Below, piece by piece: positions 1 through 10,489 of a DNA stretch of 64,000 nt. Each line of letters begins with the position of its first letter. Position 1 is the first letter of the stretch. The notes under the pieces were generated by a model. The model was not told where the DNA came from. It did not search any database and saw nothing but the letters and a program-made list of their open reading frames with translations. Origin of the DNA: Chrysogorgia sp. JL179-B06 (Eukaryota; Cnidaria; Anthozoa; Scleralcyonacea; Chrysogorgiidae); assembly GCA_035772405.1 (NCBI GenBank), contig JAYKKM010000350.1:2351001-2415000 (forward strand), given 5' to 3'. A program made the position numbers and the translations under genes.

Positions 1-3000
1 TTGATAAAACACGCAATATATCACTACAATATAGTATTGCGCCGTTCTTGATAAAACACGCAATATATCACTACAATATAGTATTGCGCCGTTCTTGATA
101 AAAACACGCAACATATCACTACAATATAGTATTGCGCCGTTCTTGATAAAACACGCAACATATATCACTACAATATAGTATTGCACCGTTCTTGATAAAA
201 CACGCAACATATCACTACAATATAGTATTGCGCCGTTCTTGATAAAACACGCAATATATCACTACAATATAGTATTGCGCCGTTCTTGATAAAACACGCA
301 ACATATCACTACAATATAGTATTGCACCGTTCTTGATAAAACACGCAATATATCACTACAATATAGTATTGCGCCGTTCTTGATAAAACACGCAATATAT
401 CACTAACAATATAGTATTGCGCCGTTCTTGATAAAACACGCAATATATCACTACAATATAGTATTGCGCCACGCAACATATCACTACAATATAGTATTGC
501 ACCGTTCTTGATAAAACACGCAACATATCACTACAATATAGTATTGCGCCGTTCTTGATAAAACACGCAATATATCACTACAATATAGTATTGCACCGTT
601 CTTGATAAAACACGCAATATATCACTACAATATAGTATTGCGCCGTTCTTGATAAAACACGCAATATATCACTATAATATAGTATTAATGCGCCGTTCTT
701 GATAAAACACGCAATATATTATCACTACAATATAGTATTGCGCCGTTCTTGATAAAACACGCAATATATCACTACAATATAGTATTAATTGCGCCGTTCT
801 TGATAAAACACGCAACATATCATTACAATATAGTATTGCGCCGTTCTTGATAAAACACGCAATATATCACTACAATATAGTGTTGCGCCGTTCTTGATAA
901 AACACGCAATATATCACTACAATATAGTATTGCGCCGTTCTTGATAAAACACGCAACATATCACTACAATATAGTATTGCGCCGTTCTTGATACGCAACA
1001 TATCACTACAATATAGTATTGCGCCGTTCTTGATAAAACACGCAACATATCACTACAATATAGTATTGCGCCGTTCTTGATAAAACACGCAACATATCAC
1101 TACAATATAGTATTGCACCGTTCTTGATATAAAACACGCAACATATCACTACAATATAGTATTGCGCCGTTCTTGAAAAAACACGCAACATATCACTACA
1201 ATATAGTATTGCACCGTTCTTGATAAAACACGCAATATATCACTACAAGATAGTATTGCGCCGTTCTTGATAAAACACGCAATATATCACTACAATATAG
1301 TATTGCGCCGTTCTTGATAAAACACGCAACATATATCACTACAATATAGTATTGCGCCGTTCTTGATAAAACACGCAACATATCACTACAATATAGTATT
1401 GCACCGTTCTTGATAAAACACGCAACATATCATTACAATATAGTATTGCACCGTTCTTGATAAAACACGCAACATATCACTACAATATAGTATTGCGCCG
1501 TTCTTGATAAAACACGCAATATATCACTACAATATAGTATTGCACCGTTCTTGATAAAACACGCAATATATCACTATAATATAGTATTGCGCCGTTCTTG
1601 ATAAAACACGCAATATATCACTACAATATAGTATTGCACCGTTCTTGATAAAACACGCAATATATCACTACAATATAGTATTGCACCGTTCTTGATAAAA
1701 CACGCAATATATCACTACAATATAGTATTGCGCCGTTCTTGATAAAACACGCAATATATCACTACAATATAGTATTGCGCCGTTCTTGATAAAACACGCA
1801 ACATATCACTACAATATAGTATTGCACCGTTCTTGATAAAACACGCAACATATTATCACTACAATATAGTATTGCGCCGTTCTTGATAAAAACACGCAAC
1901 ATATCACTACAATATAGTATTGCGCCGTTCTTGATAAAACACGCAACATATATCACTACAATATAGTATTGCACCGTTCTTGATAAAAACACGCAACATA
2001 TCATTACAATATAGTATTGCACCGTTCTTGATAAAACACGCAACATATCACTACAATATAGTATTGCGCCGTTCTTGATAAAACACGCAATATATCACTA
2101 CAATATAGTATTGCGCCGTTCTTGATAAAACACGCAACATATCACTACAATATAGTATTGCACCGTTCTTGATAAAACACGCAATATATCACTACAATAT
2201 AGTATTTGCGCCGTTCTTGATAAAACACGCAATATATCACTACAATATAGTATTGCGCCGTTCTTGATAAAACACGTAATATATCACTACAATATAGTAT
2301 TGCGCCGTTCTTGATAAAACACGCAACATATCACTACAATATAGTATTGCACCGTTCTTGATAAAACACGCAACATATCACTACAATATAGTATTGCGCC
2401 GTTCTTGATAAAACACGCAATATATCACTACAATATAGTATTGCGCCGTTCTTGATAAAACACGCAATATATCACTACAATATAGTATTGCGCCGTTCTT
2501 GATAAAACACGCAATATATCACTACAATATAGTATTGCGCCGTTCTTGATAAAACACGCAACATATCACTACAATATAGTATTGCGCCGTTCTTGATAAA
2601 ACACGCAACATATATCACTACAATATAGTATTGCACCGTTCTTGATAAAACACGCAACATATCACTACAATATAGTATTGCGCCCGTTCTTGATAAAACA
2701 CGCAATATATCACTACAATATAGTATTGCGCCGTTCTTGATAAAACACGCAACATATCACTACAATATAGTATTGCACCGTTCTTGATAAAACACGCAAT
2801 ATATCACTACAATATAGTATTGCGCCGTTCTTGATAAAACACGCAATATATCACTACAATATAGTATTGCGCCGTTCTTGATAAAACACGCAATATATCA
2901 CTACAATATAGTATTGCGCCACGCAACATATCACTACAATATAGTATTGCACCGTTCTTGATAAAACACGCAACATATCACTACAATATAGTATTGCGCC

Positions 3001-3527
3001 GTTCTTGATAAAACACGCAATATATCACTACAATATAGTATTGCACCGTTTCTTGATAAAACACGCAAATATATCACTACAATATAGTATTGCGCCGTTC
3101 TTGATAAAACACGCAATATATCACTATAATATAGTATTAATGCGCCGTTCTTGATAAAACACGCAATATATTATCACTACAATATAGTATTGCGCCGTTC
3201 TTGATAAAACACGCAATATATCACTACAATTATAGTATTAATTGCGCCGTTCTTGATAAAACACGCAACATATCATTACAATATAGTATTGCGCCGTTCT
3301 TGATAAAACACGCAATATATCACTACAATATAGTGTTGCGCCGTTCTTGATAAAACACGCAATATATCACTACAATATAGTATTGCGCCGTTCTTGATAA
3401 AACACGCAATATATCACTACAATATAGTATTGCGCCGTTCTTGATAAAACACGCAAAATATCACTACAATATAGTATTGCGGCCGTTTCTTGATAAAACA
3501 CGCAACATATCACTACAATATAGTATT
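1..3527. repeat. 47-bp satellite array, block A
   Basis: About 75 head-to-tail copies of a 47-bp unit (TTGATAAAACACGCAATATA...). The array runs off the left edge and ends abruptly at 3527. Units vary at a few fixed places: CAATATAT or CAACATAT, and GCGCCG or GCACCG (the latter fits CpG decay). Some units carry one- to four-base insertions, and some are truncated (near 470, 990 and 2920). Each unit contains GCAATA and TATTGC about 16 bases apart, so it could fold into a short hairpin. Minus-strand open frames reading LRVLSRTAQYYIVV are a by-product of the repeat, not genes. Confidence 0.97.
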
Positions 3528-3554
3528 CTTTAAACTTGGGAGTTCAGCGTCCGC

Positions 3555-3768
3555 CGCGGTGTACATACATAAACAGTAGGTGTAATATACTGTGCTCCTT
3601 GCGGGGCTAAATTGCAGAATACCCGTCCACTGTCACTGTTCTTTTGTGTTCGTATATTATGTTGTATGCTTCTTAATCGTACTCAAATAAGCCAGCCAAA
3701 ATACCAATACATTATGTTGTTATGGTTCGTTCTCATAGAGGCTAGGTCATTGCGTATAAACGCGAACG
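3555..3768. repeat. Dispersed direct repeat, short form
   Basis: This stretch (TACATAAACAGTAGGTGT..., through CTTCTTAATCGTACTCAAAT, to GAGGCTAGGTCATTGCGTAT) recurs at 10208-10488. The second copy holds about 80 extra bases after GTAGGTGT, containing a hammerhead-like motif. The rest of the interval to 4050 shows no gene; a 70-aa minus-strand frame there has no recognisable features. Confidence 0.85.
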
Positions 3769-4049
3769 ATTCCTATAAACTATGACAATAACAATGTTAT
3801 TGCCTCGTTCTTTAAAAACCTTATTTGACTTACACACGCGAAATGTTATGTAAAAACCTGTACCCATATATTCATAATCAACTTTATTCACAGTCATTGA
3901 CTGTTGCCTCGTTCTACGGTAAAACCCAGTAAAGCGCAATAATAATACTAACAAGACGCCCGCTAGGCGTTAACTCGGGCTACTTGAGTTAGTGGCTTGT
4001 TGAAAGACATTGTAGGCAAATTCAGCGATTTGAATTCAATATACACAAA

Positions 4050-4245
4050 TCTATATAGACCTTATTCAAAAATGGCTGCCGAATTAGTATTATTTTATAT
4101 ACATATAAATTGGCCCTTATGACCTAGTTTTAAAGTAAGAATCCTTTTCAATTTCGTACATGAAAACGAGTTCATAAGGGTCAATTTATATGCATATAAA
4201 AGAATACTAATTCTGGGGCGATTTTTGAATTTGGTCTAGTTGTAG
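4050..4245. mobile_element. Foldback element (MITE-like), copy A
   Basis: Two inverted arms of roughly 68 bases (about 4055-4125 and 4170-4240) flank a short spacer. The left arm reads TAGACCTTATTCAAAAATGG...AATTAGTATT...CCCTTATGA. The right arm is its near-perfect reverse complement. There is no coding capacity. This architecture is typical of foldback MITEs; no target-site duplication was resolved. Confidence 0.75.
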
Positions 4246-5260
4246 GTACAATGTTACATGTAATGATATTGATACACCTGTCAGCAATAACATAGTGTTG
4301 GCCAACGGCTTTGATTATATGAAGGTGAGTTGGCTCAGTATCCAAGCTCGCTTACTGAGAAGTCTGCCCAACCAAATGAGCCATCCTGTTTGCTGACCTA
4401 ATCCAGTTCTAGCCAACAGGGTCAGCCTGGCAAGCAAGCCGGCCTGTGCTCATGTAATAACAATTCATATGGTCAGTCTGGCAAACAGGTTTAGTTTGAG
4501 CAAGCATTAAATCTCAGTGTATAAGGCATAGCAGTAAATCAAACCATTTAGCTGGCAGTAGCAAGGTGTCATAAGTTATTATAAATGTAATTCAAAATCA
4601 TTATTTCTTTGAAGTTATATAACATTTTGAGCCAGTAAACATATTCATAATTTTAGCATATTTATTATTTGAGAGGCTTTATACATACTAGTGACTAGTC
4701 CAGTGGGCCGGCCAGCTAGCTAATTGTAATATAAATTAGATAGATTACTGCATAGTTAACGTTACTGTCCCGGTTAGCGAGCCAACTCGCTTTCCATGGG
4801 TGTCAGAGAATATATACTGTGTGTTCATTTGTAAGCATTCGCATATAATAATATGAACAATCGATACAAACTTACTGATAACCCAGAACATTTTGGAGCT
4901 CCATTTTAAGCTTACAGGTAAAATATCAAGTGAAACAAGGTTATTCAATGGCAACATTGCATATTATTAGTCATCACTCATCATAGAATAGATGAATTGA
5001 TAACCAGCAAACAATAACAAACTCTTTACTCCTTCATGATCTTGATAGTTGGTATGGGTGTCAGAGATTTATAATAATCGGTACAAACTTACTGATAACA
5101 ACATTGTGGAGCACCATTTAAGCTTACAGGTAAAACATCAAGTGAAACAGGGTAAAATTCGAATATAATTGCTGCCGTAGGCAGCACACTAATCTTGACT
5201 TGGGTTGCTGTGTCTCGTACCCAGTCCTTTTACCGAGCTATGTATAGCTGACCAGATCTC
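4246..5260. other. Intergenic stretch without a recognisable gene
   Basis: AT-rich sequence. It contains a loose internal repetition: GGTGTCAGAGA...TATAATAAT...CAAACTTACTGATAAC near 4798-4915 recurs near 5055-5150. The CTGCCGTAGGCAG hairpin at 5171-5186 recurs in opposite orientation at 55766-55781, so it belongs to a dispersed repeat. No splice-connected reading frame was found. Confidence 0.6.
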
Positions 5261-5459
5261 GATTTGTTAAATTTTGCGTTTGTTTGTTTGTGTGTCGGCA
5301 TACGTCATCCATATGTGCTCGAACGTGACTCAACTGCGCATGTTCCGCCACCACGCTGCCAGCTGTTTGTTTTCTTCTCGAAGTTCTCGACAATTCCTTC
5401 ACAGGAAATTCACGTTGTTTATGTCTTTATTTTGTCTTTACTTTCTCGTGGAAGTATTC

Positions 5460-5769
5460 ATCAAGGCCATGAAGGTTTCAGTGGCCAGTCTCGAGAAAAG
5501 CAGTGCTCTTTCATGAATTTATCAGCGCTGTTAACAGCACAAGCTATTGGGCTTCCAGTTACGAAGTGGAACTCGACAACCATCGACAATATATTTAATA
5601 GTACAAGGAGACAACATGTACTTGAATGCTGTTAACCATGATCTCATTCCTCGTCAGGGATTTCTGTCGTTGAACAACTTACCAACCGTTGTTTGTTGCC
5701 GTTGGTTAGAAGACAACTTGTCCTGTCGAATGTCGATCAGTGATCGACACAAATATATCGCCCGTTGAG
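5460..5769 (+). pseudogene. Decayed fragment of a KQC...GD.MYL...LP domain protein, copy A
   Basis: Two overlapping frames read as one protein fragment once a frame change near 5600 is allowed. The first part contains EKQCSFMNLSALLTAQAIG and KWNSTTIDNI. The second contains VQGDNMYLNAVNHDLIPRQG and LSLNNLPTVV. I recall this pattern (KQC, then a hydrophobic AL-rich helix, W..T.LD.IL, GD.MYL, LP..V) from uncharacterised cysteine-protease-like domains in repetitive cnidarian and Helitron-type proteins, sometimes behind a 2A peptide. That assignment is from memory. The frame change and lack of flanking exons indicate a pseudogene. The upstream ORF from 5264 is probably not coding. Confidence 0.4.
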
Positions 5770-6976
5770 ACACAAAACAATATTGATCTGCCCAACTGTA
5801 TATGTAATAAACTGTACATGGAACTGTCTTCAAGAAATTATTTACCTCAACTTTGTGAAAATTCAGTGGATTTGTCCATTTTGTGAAAATTCAGTGCACA
5901 ATGGGAATTATTTGTGTGTCATGGATAACCATAATATTTGGTATGCAATAAATACAATATTACAAGTTCTTTGGGAAAATAAAATACAGTGGTTGCAGTT
6001 GACTGTGGTGTATTCCGAAACGACAATTACAGTATAATATGGAGTCGTGGTCATGTGCAATGAACTAATACATCACAAAGATCTTGAAAGTATCGCATTC
6101 TCAACAATAAAATTAATAGACGATATAAATAATGGTGCAACAATATTGTAAACATCTGTTACATACCATTGTTCGCTTGCTTTGTCATAACATATCACAC
6201 ACTTGCGATTCCACTGACAGCTTTGCCACAGTAAGAAGCATGATTTATAGTGGCAGTGATTTATCAGAAATTTGTTTACCAATCACCAACTACATACTGT
6301 AGTCATAATGTATACTGTCTATCCAGTCAAAAGCCTTGCAAATTATATTCAGATAAGTGATAATCATTTGTAATTTAAGTCTGCTGTATTTAAAATATTT
6401 AAAATAATTGATAGAAATGTGTACATAACTACAGTGGATTCATTTTTGAAATTTTATTAAAAATTAGGCTTCCCATGACTTTCGAGGCAGCACTTCCCCT
6501 TGCGATAGTAACTTCTAGTATATGAAACAATAAACTGTAGCATCGATTTTATTTTGTATAACATAACAATAAACAATACAGGCAACAAAGCATCAAGGGC
6601 TCCGCTCGAAACGTCAGTATCTCGTCACTAAATCCTTGCCAGTTTACCACCTTTTCACTTTGCTATATAAAAATATTACTGTTACCTCAGAACAGTTGAC
6701 ATTTTCCATACAGCATTCATATGTTGAGTCTGATATTTCTCGAAATCGTAGACCAACCCATTTCGAAAGCGATCGGGATTGTGAGCGTATATAAGATCAA
6801 GATACTTGCCAGCCACATCAAAGATTTTCAGTGAAGAGCACTCAAAGAAAGGAGATCAGATACTGTTTTGGCGCATGAATATATGGTGTTTTCAGTTTCG
6901 CATAGGTGAAAAGCCTGGGTACGAGGTTGATCGGGATGATGCAATAATTAGCCTTAGAAACGACTGCGGGGGGCAC
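5770..6976. other. Non-coding stretch with repeat fragments
   Basis: No supported gene. At 6593-6670 lies GGGCTCCGCTCGAAACGTCA followed by a tail ending TTTTCACTTTGCTATATA. This is the same dispersed repeat as 51362-51445, but its hammerhead-like 5' half is degraded (GCATCAAGGG instead of CTGATGAAGGG). At 6910-6928 CCTGGGTACGAGGTTG matches the end of the 9-bp-TSD MITE family of 54-58 kb. At 6930-6948 TCGGGATGATGCAATAATT matches the inner end of the 58.2-61.1 kb element. These are fragments of elements into which the TTAA transposon may have inserted. Confidence 0.6.
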
Positions 6977-7122
6977 TTAAAGAATGTGTGTCAACCGGCA
7001 TGCATTGCGCGCTTTTGTTATTATTATGATTCCAGGAGTGATACTTCATTTTATATTCGCGTATTGACCAGAATACAATCGCAACACGCAACTGATTTCA
7101 AAACCTTTAAAATCAGCTTAAA

Positions 7123-8327
7123 ATGTCTGATTCCGACTCTGATCTGGCTGTGTCTCTCTACGATCCGGAAGACAATCTTAATTTTTACGGTTCTCCGGTT
7201 GAAAGAGACAATATATCGGAGCCTGAGCTTGAAGAGACTGCGTATACTGCCAATGCTGTCGCTAGGTAAGTTCGAATTTTCAGTAATTTGTTGACATATA
7301 TTATGCCTTTATATCCGTACCTATCTCAATATCTATTTGTTGTGTTTATTTCGCAGTTTTGCAGCTGTAAGAACACGTGCAGCAGACGTAGTGGAAGAAA
7401 GAAGCGTGGCTGTCCGTGCCGTGATGAAAATTTGCATTGTTGCGACAAATGTTCGTGTGGGACAAAGAATTCTTGTTGTAAAAACAAGGAACAATGTGCT
7501 GTCGGTAGTACGAATGCAGATGCTGGAAAGAATGCTTTTGAACCCCATCAAGCAGCAATCCAGGATGCCAAACTTGAAATTACGGTAAGTTTACCGTGCA
7601 ACGCATTCTGTATTATCGTATATAAATATACAAGAAAACTTTTCACATTGTGCGTCCTAATAAATAATTCATTGTTTTTTTCCATTCTTCGACTCAGTTC
7701 AATATGGCTGTCACGAAATTTGGCATTTCGTATATACACATAACCAGTCTATCAATGCATTAGACACATTTGAAACGGTGTTTTTATATATGCATATATT
7801 TTAATAGGCTGTTCTGGTTTACATGTTTATAATCAATTTATTTATTTTATTATAGGACTTTGTTGAAGGATTGACTGCTGATCAAAAAGACAACATTCTG
7901 CTGAATTTGTTATCCAATGGCAAAGGCAGTTTGGATTGTCAAGTTCGGCCCTGGTGGAGTTCCACCTGTCCCGGATGGAAAACCTAGCTGGTGTGTGTGT
8001 GGTGTCTGTCGGGTAATGCCTACAGAAGAGGAGAATAAATGTTGTCGCAAGATCCGATGTGTTACATCATTTGTAACCTTTCAGAACACATGTACTGACA
8101 GGGATGTCTTGATCATTTGCATTAGAGCAAGATGTGACATAAGAGTAGAAGATCCTGACTATTCCACAAACAGTTACCGCAAAGCTGCTTACCGTCAGTA
8201 TATCCTTTGGAGGTACAAGAAATTGGGAAGGGGCAATCGAAGGGTGTGCCCATCATGTGTAGTATTGGCAATCAGACATATTTTCCCAGCTGATGATGGA
8301 AACTATATGGGTTTCAAGAGAGCTTGA
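7123..8327 (+). CDS. P2X7 ballast-domain-like zinc protein, three exons, with an apparent frameshift (copy A)
   Basis: Exons 7123-7265, 7365-7584 and 7856-8327 have GT-AG introns. Exon 1 gives an acidic start (MSDSDSDLAVSLYDPEDN). Exon 2 is Cys/Lys-rich (CSRRSGRKKRGCPCRDENLH, then CCDKCSCG and CCKNKEQ). Exon 3 opens DFVEGLTADQKDNILLNLL and later carries WCVCGVCRVMPTEEENKCC, YRKAAYRQYILWRYKKLGRG and RVCPSC. This is the signature of the cytoplasmic zinc-binding ballast domain of P2X7 receptors. No channel transmembrane helices are present, so it is not a receptor. The exon 3 opening and the ballast frame differ by one base near 7946-7956. One extra C in CGGCCCTGG would explain it, so the gene may be inactive. 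Start choice: first ATG, 142 bp inside the transposon end. Confidence 0.75.
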
Positions 8328-8935
8328 CATTATTTTGTAATTATTTCATACATGATTTACTGTAATCTCTGTAATAAGCCCCCTCTCTCAAATATTCACC
8401 TTGTTTTAGATGAAGAAATGTGAAAGTGCCCCTAGTCCCCACCCCCATACTACCCATTCATACAAAAGCACAAGTGTTTTCATAAGGTCTTATGGTTTTC
8501 ATTGCACATTGTACTGTGCTTGAAACAAAGTGTCTGAGCAAATAAGCCACCAGGGGCTTATCAGAAAGATTACAGTATCAGTTTTTAATAGTCGTCTACA
8601 ATTCATTATTGCATATTGTATTTGTTGATTACTAAAATCATGACACAAATCATTTGTTTGGAAAATGCTTTGTATAAGTCAGGAAAATATGGCACATTGC
8701 CAGATAATGGATAAATATGTACAAACGTCAGACACAGATTATTATCTTACAGCTACTATGTTCTTCATGCACAATGAGCATACAAACATAATTCCTCATA
8801 TCTCAGAATATAGCATATATTATAATGCTATATGGCATGGAAAATTAGGCATTATCCATAAATGACTGGGGATAATATTATATCCTTTTTGTGCATTCAA
8901 ATCACGAGTAATGACCATACATATTATTAATACAA
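8328..8935. other. Spacer between the convergent genes of the TTAA element
   Basis: The 3' flank of the P2X7-like gene. AT-rich with TTATTTTGTAATTATTTCATAC after the stop. No clear AATAAA hexamer near the stop codon was noticed. The 66-aa frame at 8665-8865 has no recognisable features and is probably chance. Confidence 0.5.
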
Positions 8936-8939
8936 TAAG

Positions 8940-9135
8940 GATTGTGAATATATCCCGTCAACTGGCGAGTTCCACTGACGAGTAAAATTGTCTGGCATTA
9001 GACAGTAAAATAGTCTGGCGTTAGACAGAGTAAAATACAGTAGGCACATTCGGGCCCGTTGCCAGTAATGGGTAAACAAAAGACACCGGCAGATAGTTCT
9101 GTTTAACCCATTAACTGGCAGTACTTTTCCACTGA
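8940..9135. repeat. Short degenerate internal repeats (GAGTAAAAT / CTGGCATTAGACAG)
   Basis: AACTGGCGAGTTCCACTGACGAGTAAAAT is echoed at 9113-9150 as AACTGGCAGTACTTTTCCACTGATGAGTAAAAT. In between, GTCTGGCATTAGACAG is repeated twice. The segment sits in the transposon interior between the two genes, and the same text is in copy B (31415-31595). Confidence 0.6.
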
Positions 9136-9563
9136 TGAGTAAAATATTATTTGTTTCAATGCATGCACAAAGAGGAACTAAAATCCAGTCTTTTATGAAA
9201 ATTGTTATACAAAGACATTTGTCTGATTAAAATTTGAGTAGTGAAAAAAGTACTCAGTATTATTAATAGCATGAAAACACTGAGCAATAATTATGACAAG
9301 AGTCTTTTATAAATCAGTCCAAACAGTTTGTTTTTATGTTGGCTTTGCAAATCGGGAAAGGGACTGCTTAACAACATCCGCAGTAGCTGGTACTGGCTTC
9401 ATACCAATTGATTTGGATATTCTGTTTGGATGATTTTCAAGGCAAATTCATCTTCTTTCAAGATGCTGTCCTTGTCATCAACCTTTCTTTGCAGGACTCC
9501 AGATGAACTCACCATGGGTACTTTGAGGAGACTGGAGAGGGCAGTTGATTTTCCCCTCTCATT

Positions 9564-9740
9564 CTAGTCATCAAGAATTTCCAGTAGGTGACTAGCAAAT
9601 TCATTGTGGCTTTTCTCAGCCATTCCAACCAGATCTTTTTGCACCAGCCATTGATTATAAACGTCCATTCGCAGGCCAATTCGGTGTACTTCAATGCCTA
9701 GTTTTGGCCTGCCGCGCTTTGGCAACGAAGACGACGCCAT
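9564..9740 (-). CDS. 58-aa basic protein with KRGRPK motif, TTAA-element ORF (copy A)
   Basis: ATG at 9740, TAG at 9564-9566, 58 residues. It begins MASSSLPKRGRPKLGIEVHR, continues IGLRMDVYNQWLVQKDLVGM and ends ...HLLEILDD. KRGRPK resembles an AT-hook core (GRP flanked by basic residues), suggesting minor-groove DNA binding; this is inference. The following LRMDV..W...K segment looks like a short helical domain. The TTAA MITE at 52.9 kb encodes a decayed homologue (LRVDVFGLW) at the same distance, about 220 bp, from its terminus. Conservation across two diverged elements argues that the ORF was functional. The frame stays open after TAG (NERGKSTALSSLLKVPM...), so the stop could be a premature one. 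It converges on the P2X7-like gene. Confidence 0.6.
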   Translation of the reverse strand: MASSSLPKRGRPKLGIEVHRIGLRMDVYNQWLVQKDLVGMAEKSHNEFASHLLEILDD

Positions 9741-9963
9741 ATATGTAAATTATATTGTGTTTTCTCTCGAAATATAACACGCTCTAATTCAAAGTATTAT
9801 TATACTTGGTGGAATATTATAAAATATACGATTTGCAGCAAGGATTGACAATATATTGAACGGATTGCTTCGATATGCAATATCACAGCAATTTCTCTGC
9901 CAAGAAAATGGCCGCCGAGTTCATTAAGCGCGCAATGCATGCCGGTTGACACACATTCTTTAA

Positions 9964-10200
9964 TTTTGCGCATGTGTAGTAATCCCACATTCATAGTCGC
10001 GCTCACTAGTCTACAAATTTAGTCAAAAATGATGCAATAATTGCCATTTCGCGACATTGACAAAAGAAAAATAATAAACCGAGCCCTTTTTAAGACTCGT
10101 GCTCCCCCCACAGGGGGAGGCCCGAGTAACTAGGAGTAATCAAAGATTATGTAAGTGCGTTCTACGCATGAGCAAATGGTGAATGAAGATTTGTTTACAA
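9964..10200. repeat. Remnant of the TTACTCGGG-ended element family
   Basis: ATGATGCAATAATTGCCATTT, GCGAC, AAAAATAATA, CCGAGCC and GGCCCGAGTAA at 10027-10130 follow, in order, the right terminal repeat of the 58244-61078 element. The GGGGGAG/CTCCCCC segment near 10100-10125 forms a hairpin, as the corresponding place in that family does. With the matching fragment left of 6976, the TTAA transposon may be nested in an older element. Confidence 0.45.
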
Positions 10201-10207
10201 ACATCAC

Positions 10208-10488
10208 GGTGTACAATAAACAGTAGGTGTGGATTCTCGTCAGCCTCAAAGAGATAAGGAAACTTCTCGACGTTTCAAGCCAAGACCCTTCGTCAGGAGA
10301 GTTCGTGTTTCAATATACTGTGCTCCTTGCGCGCCTAAATTGCAGAATACCCGTCCACTGTCACTGTTCTTTTGTGTTCGTATATTATGTAGTTTGCTTC
10401 TTAATCGTACTCAAATAAGCCAGCCCAAAATACCAATACATTATGTTGTTATGGTTCGTTCTCATAGAGGCTAGGTCATTGCGTATTT
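10208..10488. repeat. Dispersed direct repeat, long form with ribozyme-like insert
   Basis: Matches 3555-3768 on both sides of about 80 extra bases (10231-10311) lying between GTAGGTGT and AATATACTG. The insert holds the hammerhead-like motif. Small frames across it (63-117 aa) have no recognisable content. Confidence 0.8.
10257..10306 (-). ncRNA. Hammerhead-ribozyme-like motif (copy A)
   Basis: On the minus strand: GAACTCTC, then CTGACGA, then AGGGTCTTGGCTT, then GAAACGTC, then GAGAAGTTTC. CTGANGA...GAAA are the invariant hammerhead core boxes. ACGT after GAA could form the two-base-pair stem III known from Penelope-like retroelement hammerheads, and GTC is a permitted cleavage triplet. Stem I pairs TCTC with GAGA and, after an A bulge, GAAC with GTTT. 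Stem II is weak (G-T pairs) with an extra A after CTGACGA. The motif at 51354 keeps the core but changes stem I in a compensatory way. Activity is inferred only. Confidence 0.5.
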
Positions 10489-10489
10489 T

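Larger units (their letters stand above)
6981..9959. mobile_element. TTAA-flanked transposon carrying two convergent genes, copy A
   Basis: The ends are perfect 34-bp inverted repeats, 6981-7014 and 9926-9959. Each begins AGAATGTGTGTCAACCGG inward. Both are flanked by TTAA (6977-6980 and 9960-9963), giving a 2979-bp element with a 4-bp TTAA target duplication. TTAA targets are known for piggyBac and Kolobok transposases, but no DDE, THAP or piggyBac-like protein is visible here. Two genes lie inside: a spliced P2X7-ballast-like zinc protein rightward (7123-8327) and a 58-aa KRGRPK ORF leftward (9564-9740). A 457-bp relative lies at 52895-53351. It may be non-autonomous and mobilised in trans, or use an undescribed protein. 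Confidence 0.85.

Noticed and set aside
1..3527. CRISPR array
   Set aside because: The 47-bp units are contiguous, with no unique spacers, and the context is eukaryotic.
6806..7294. 162-aa frame overlapping the P2X7-like first exon
   Set aside because: It crosses the transposon end and the true first exon in another frame, and shows no domain.
7333..7558. Antisense frames opposite exon 2 of the P2X7-like gene
   Set aside because: Shadow frames of a Cys-rich exon.
7123..8327. A complete P2X ion channel
   Set aside because: No transmembrane segments or extracellular domain; only the cytoplasmic zinc module is present.
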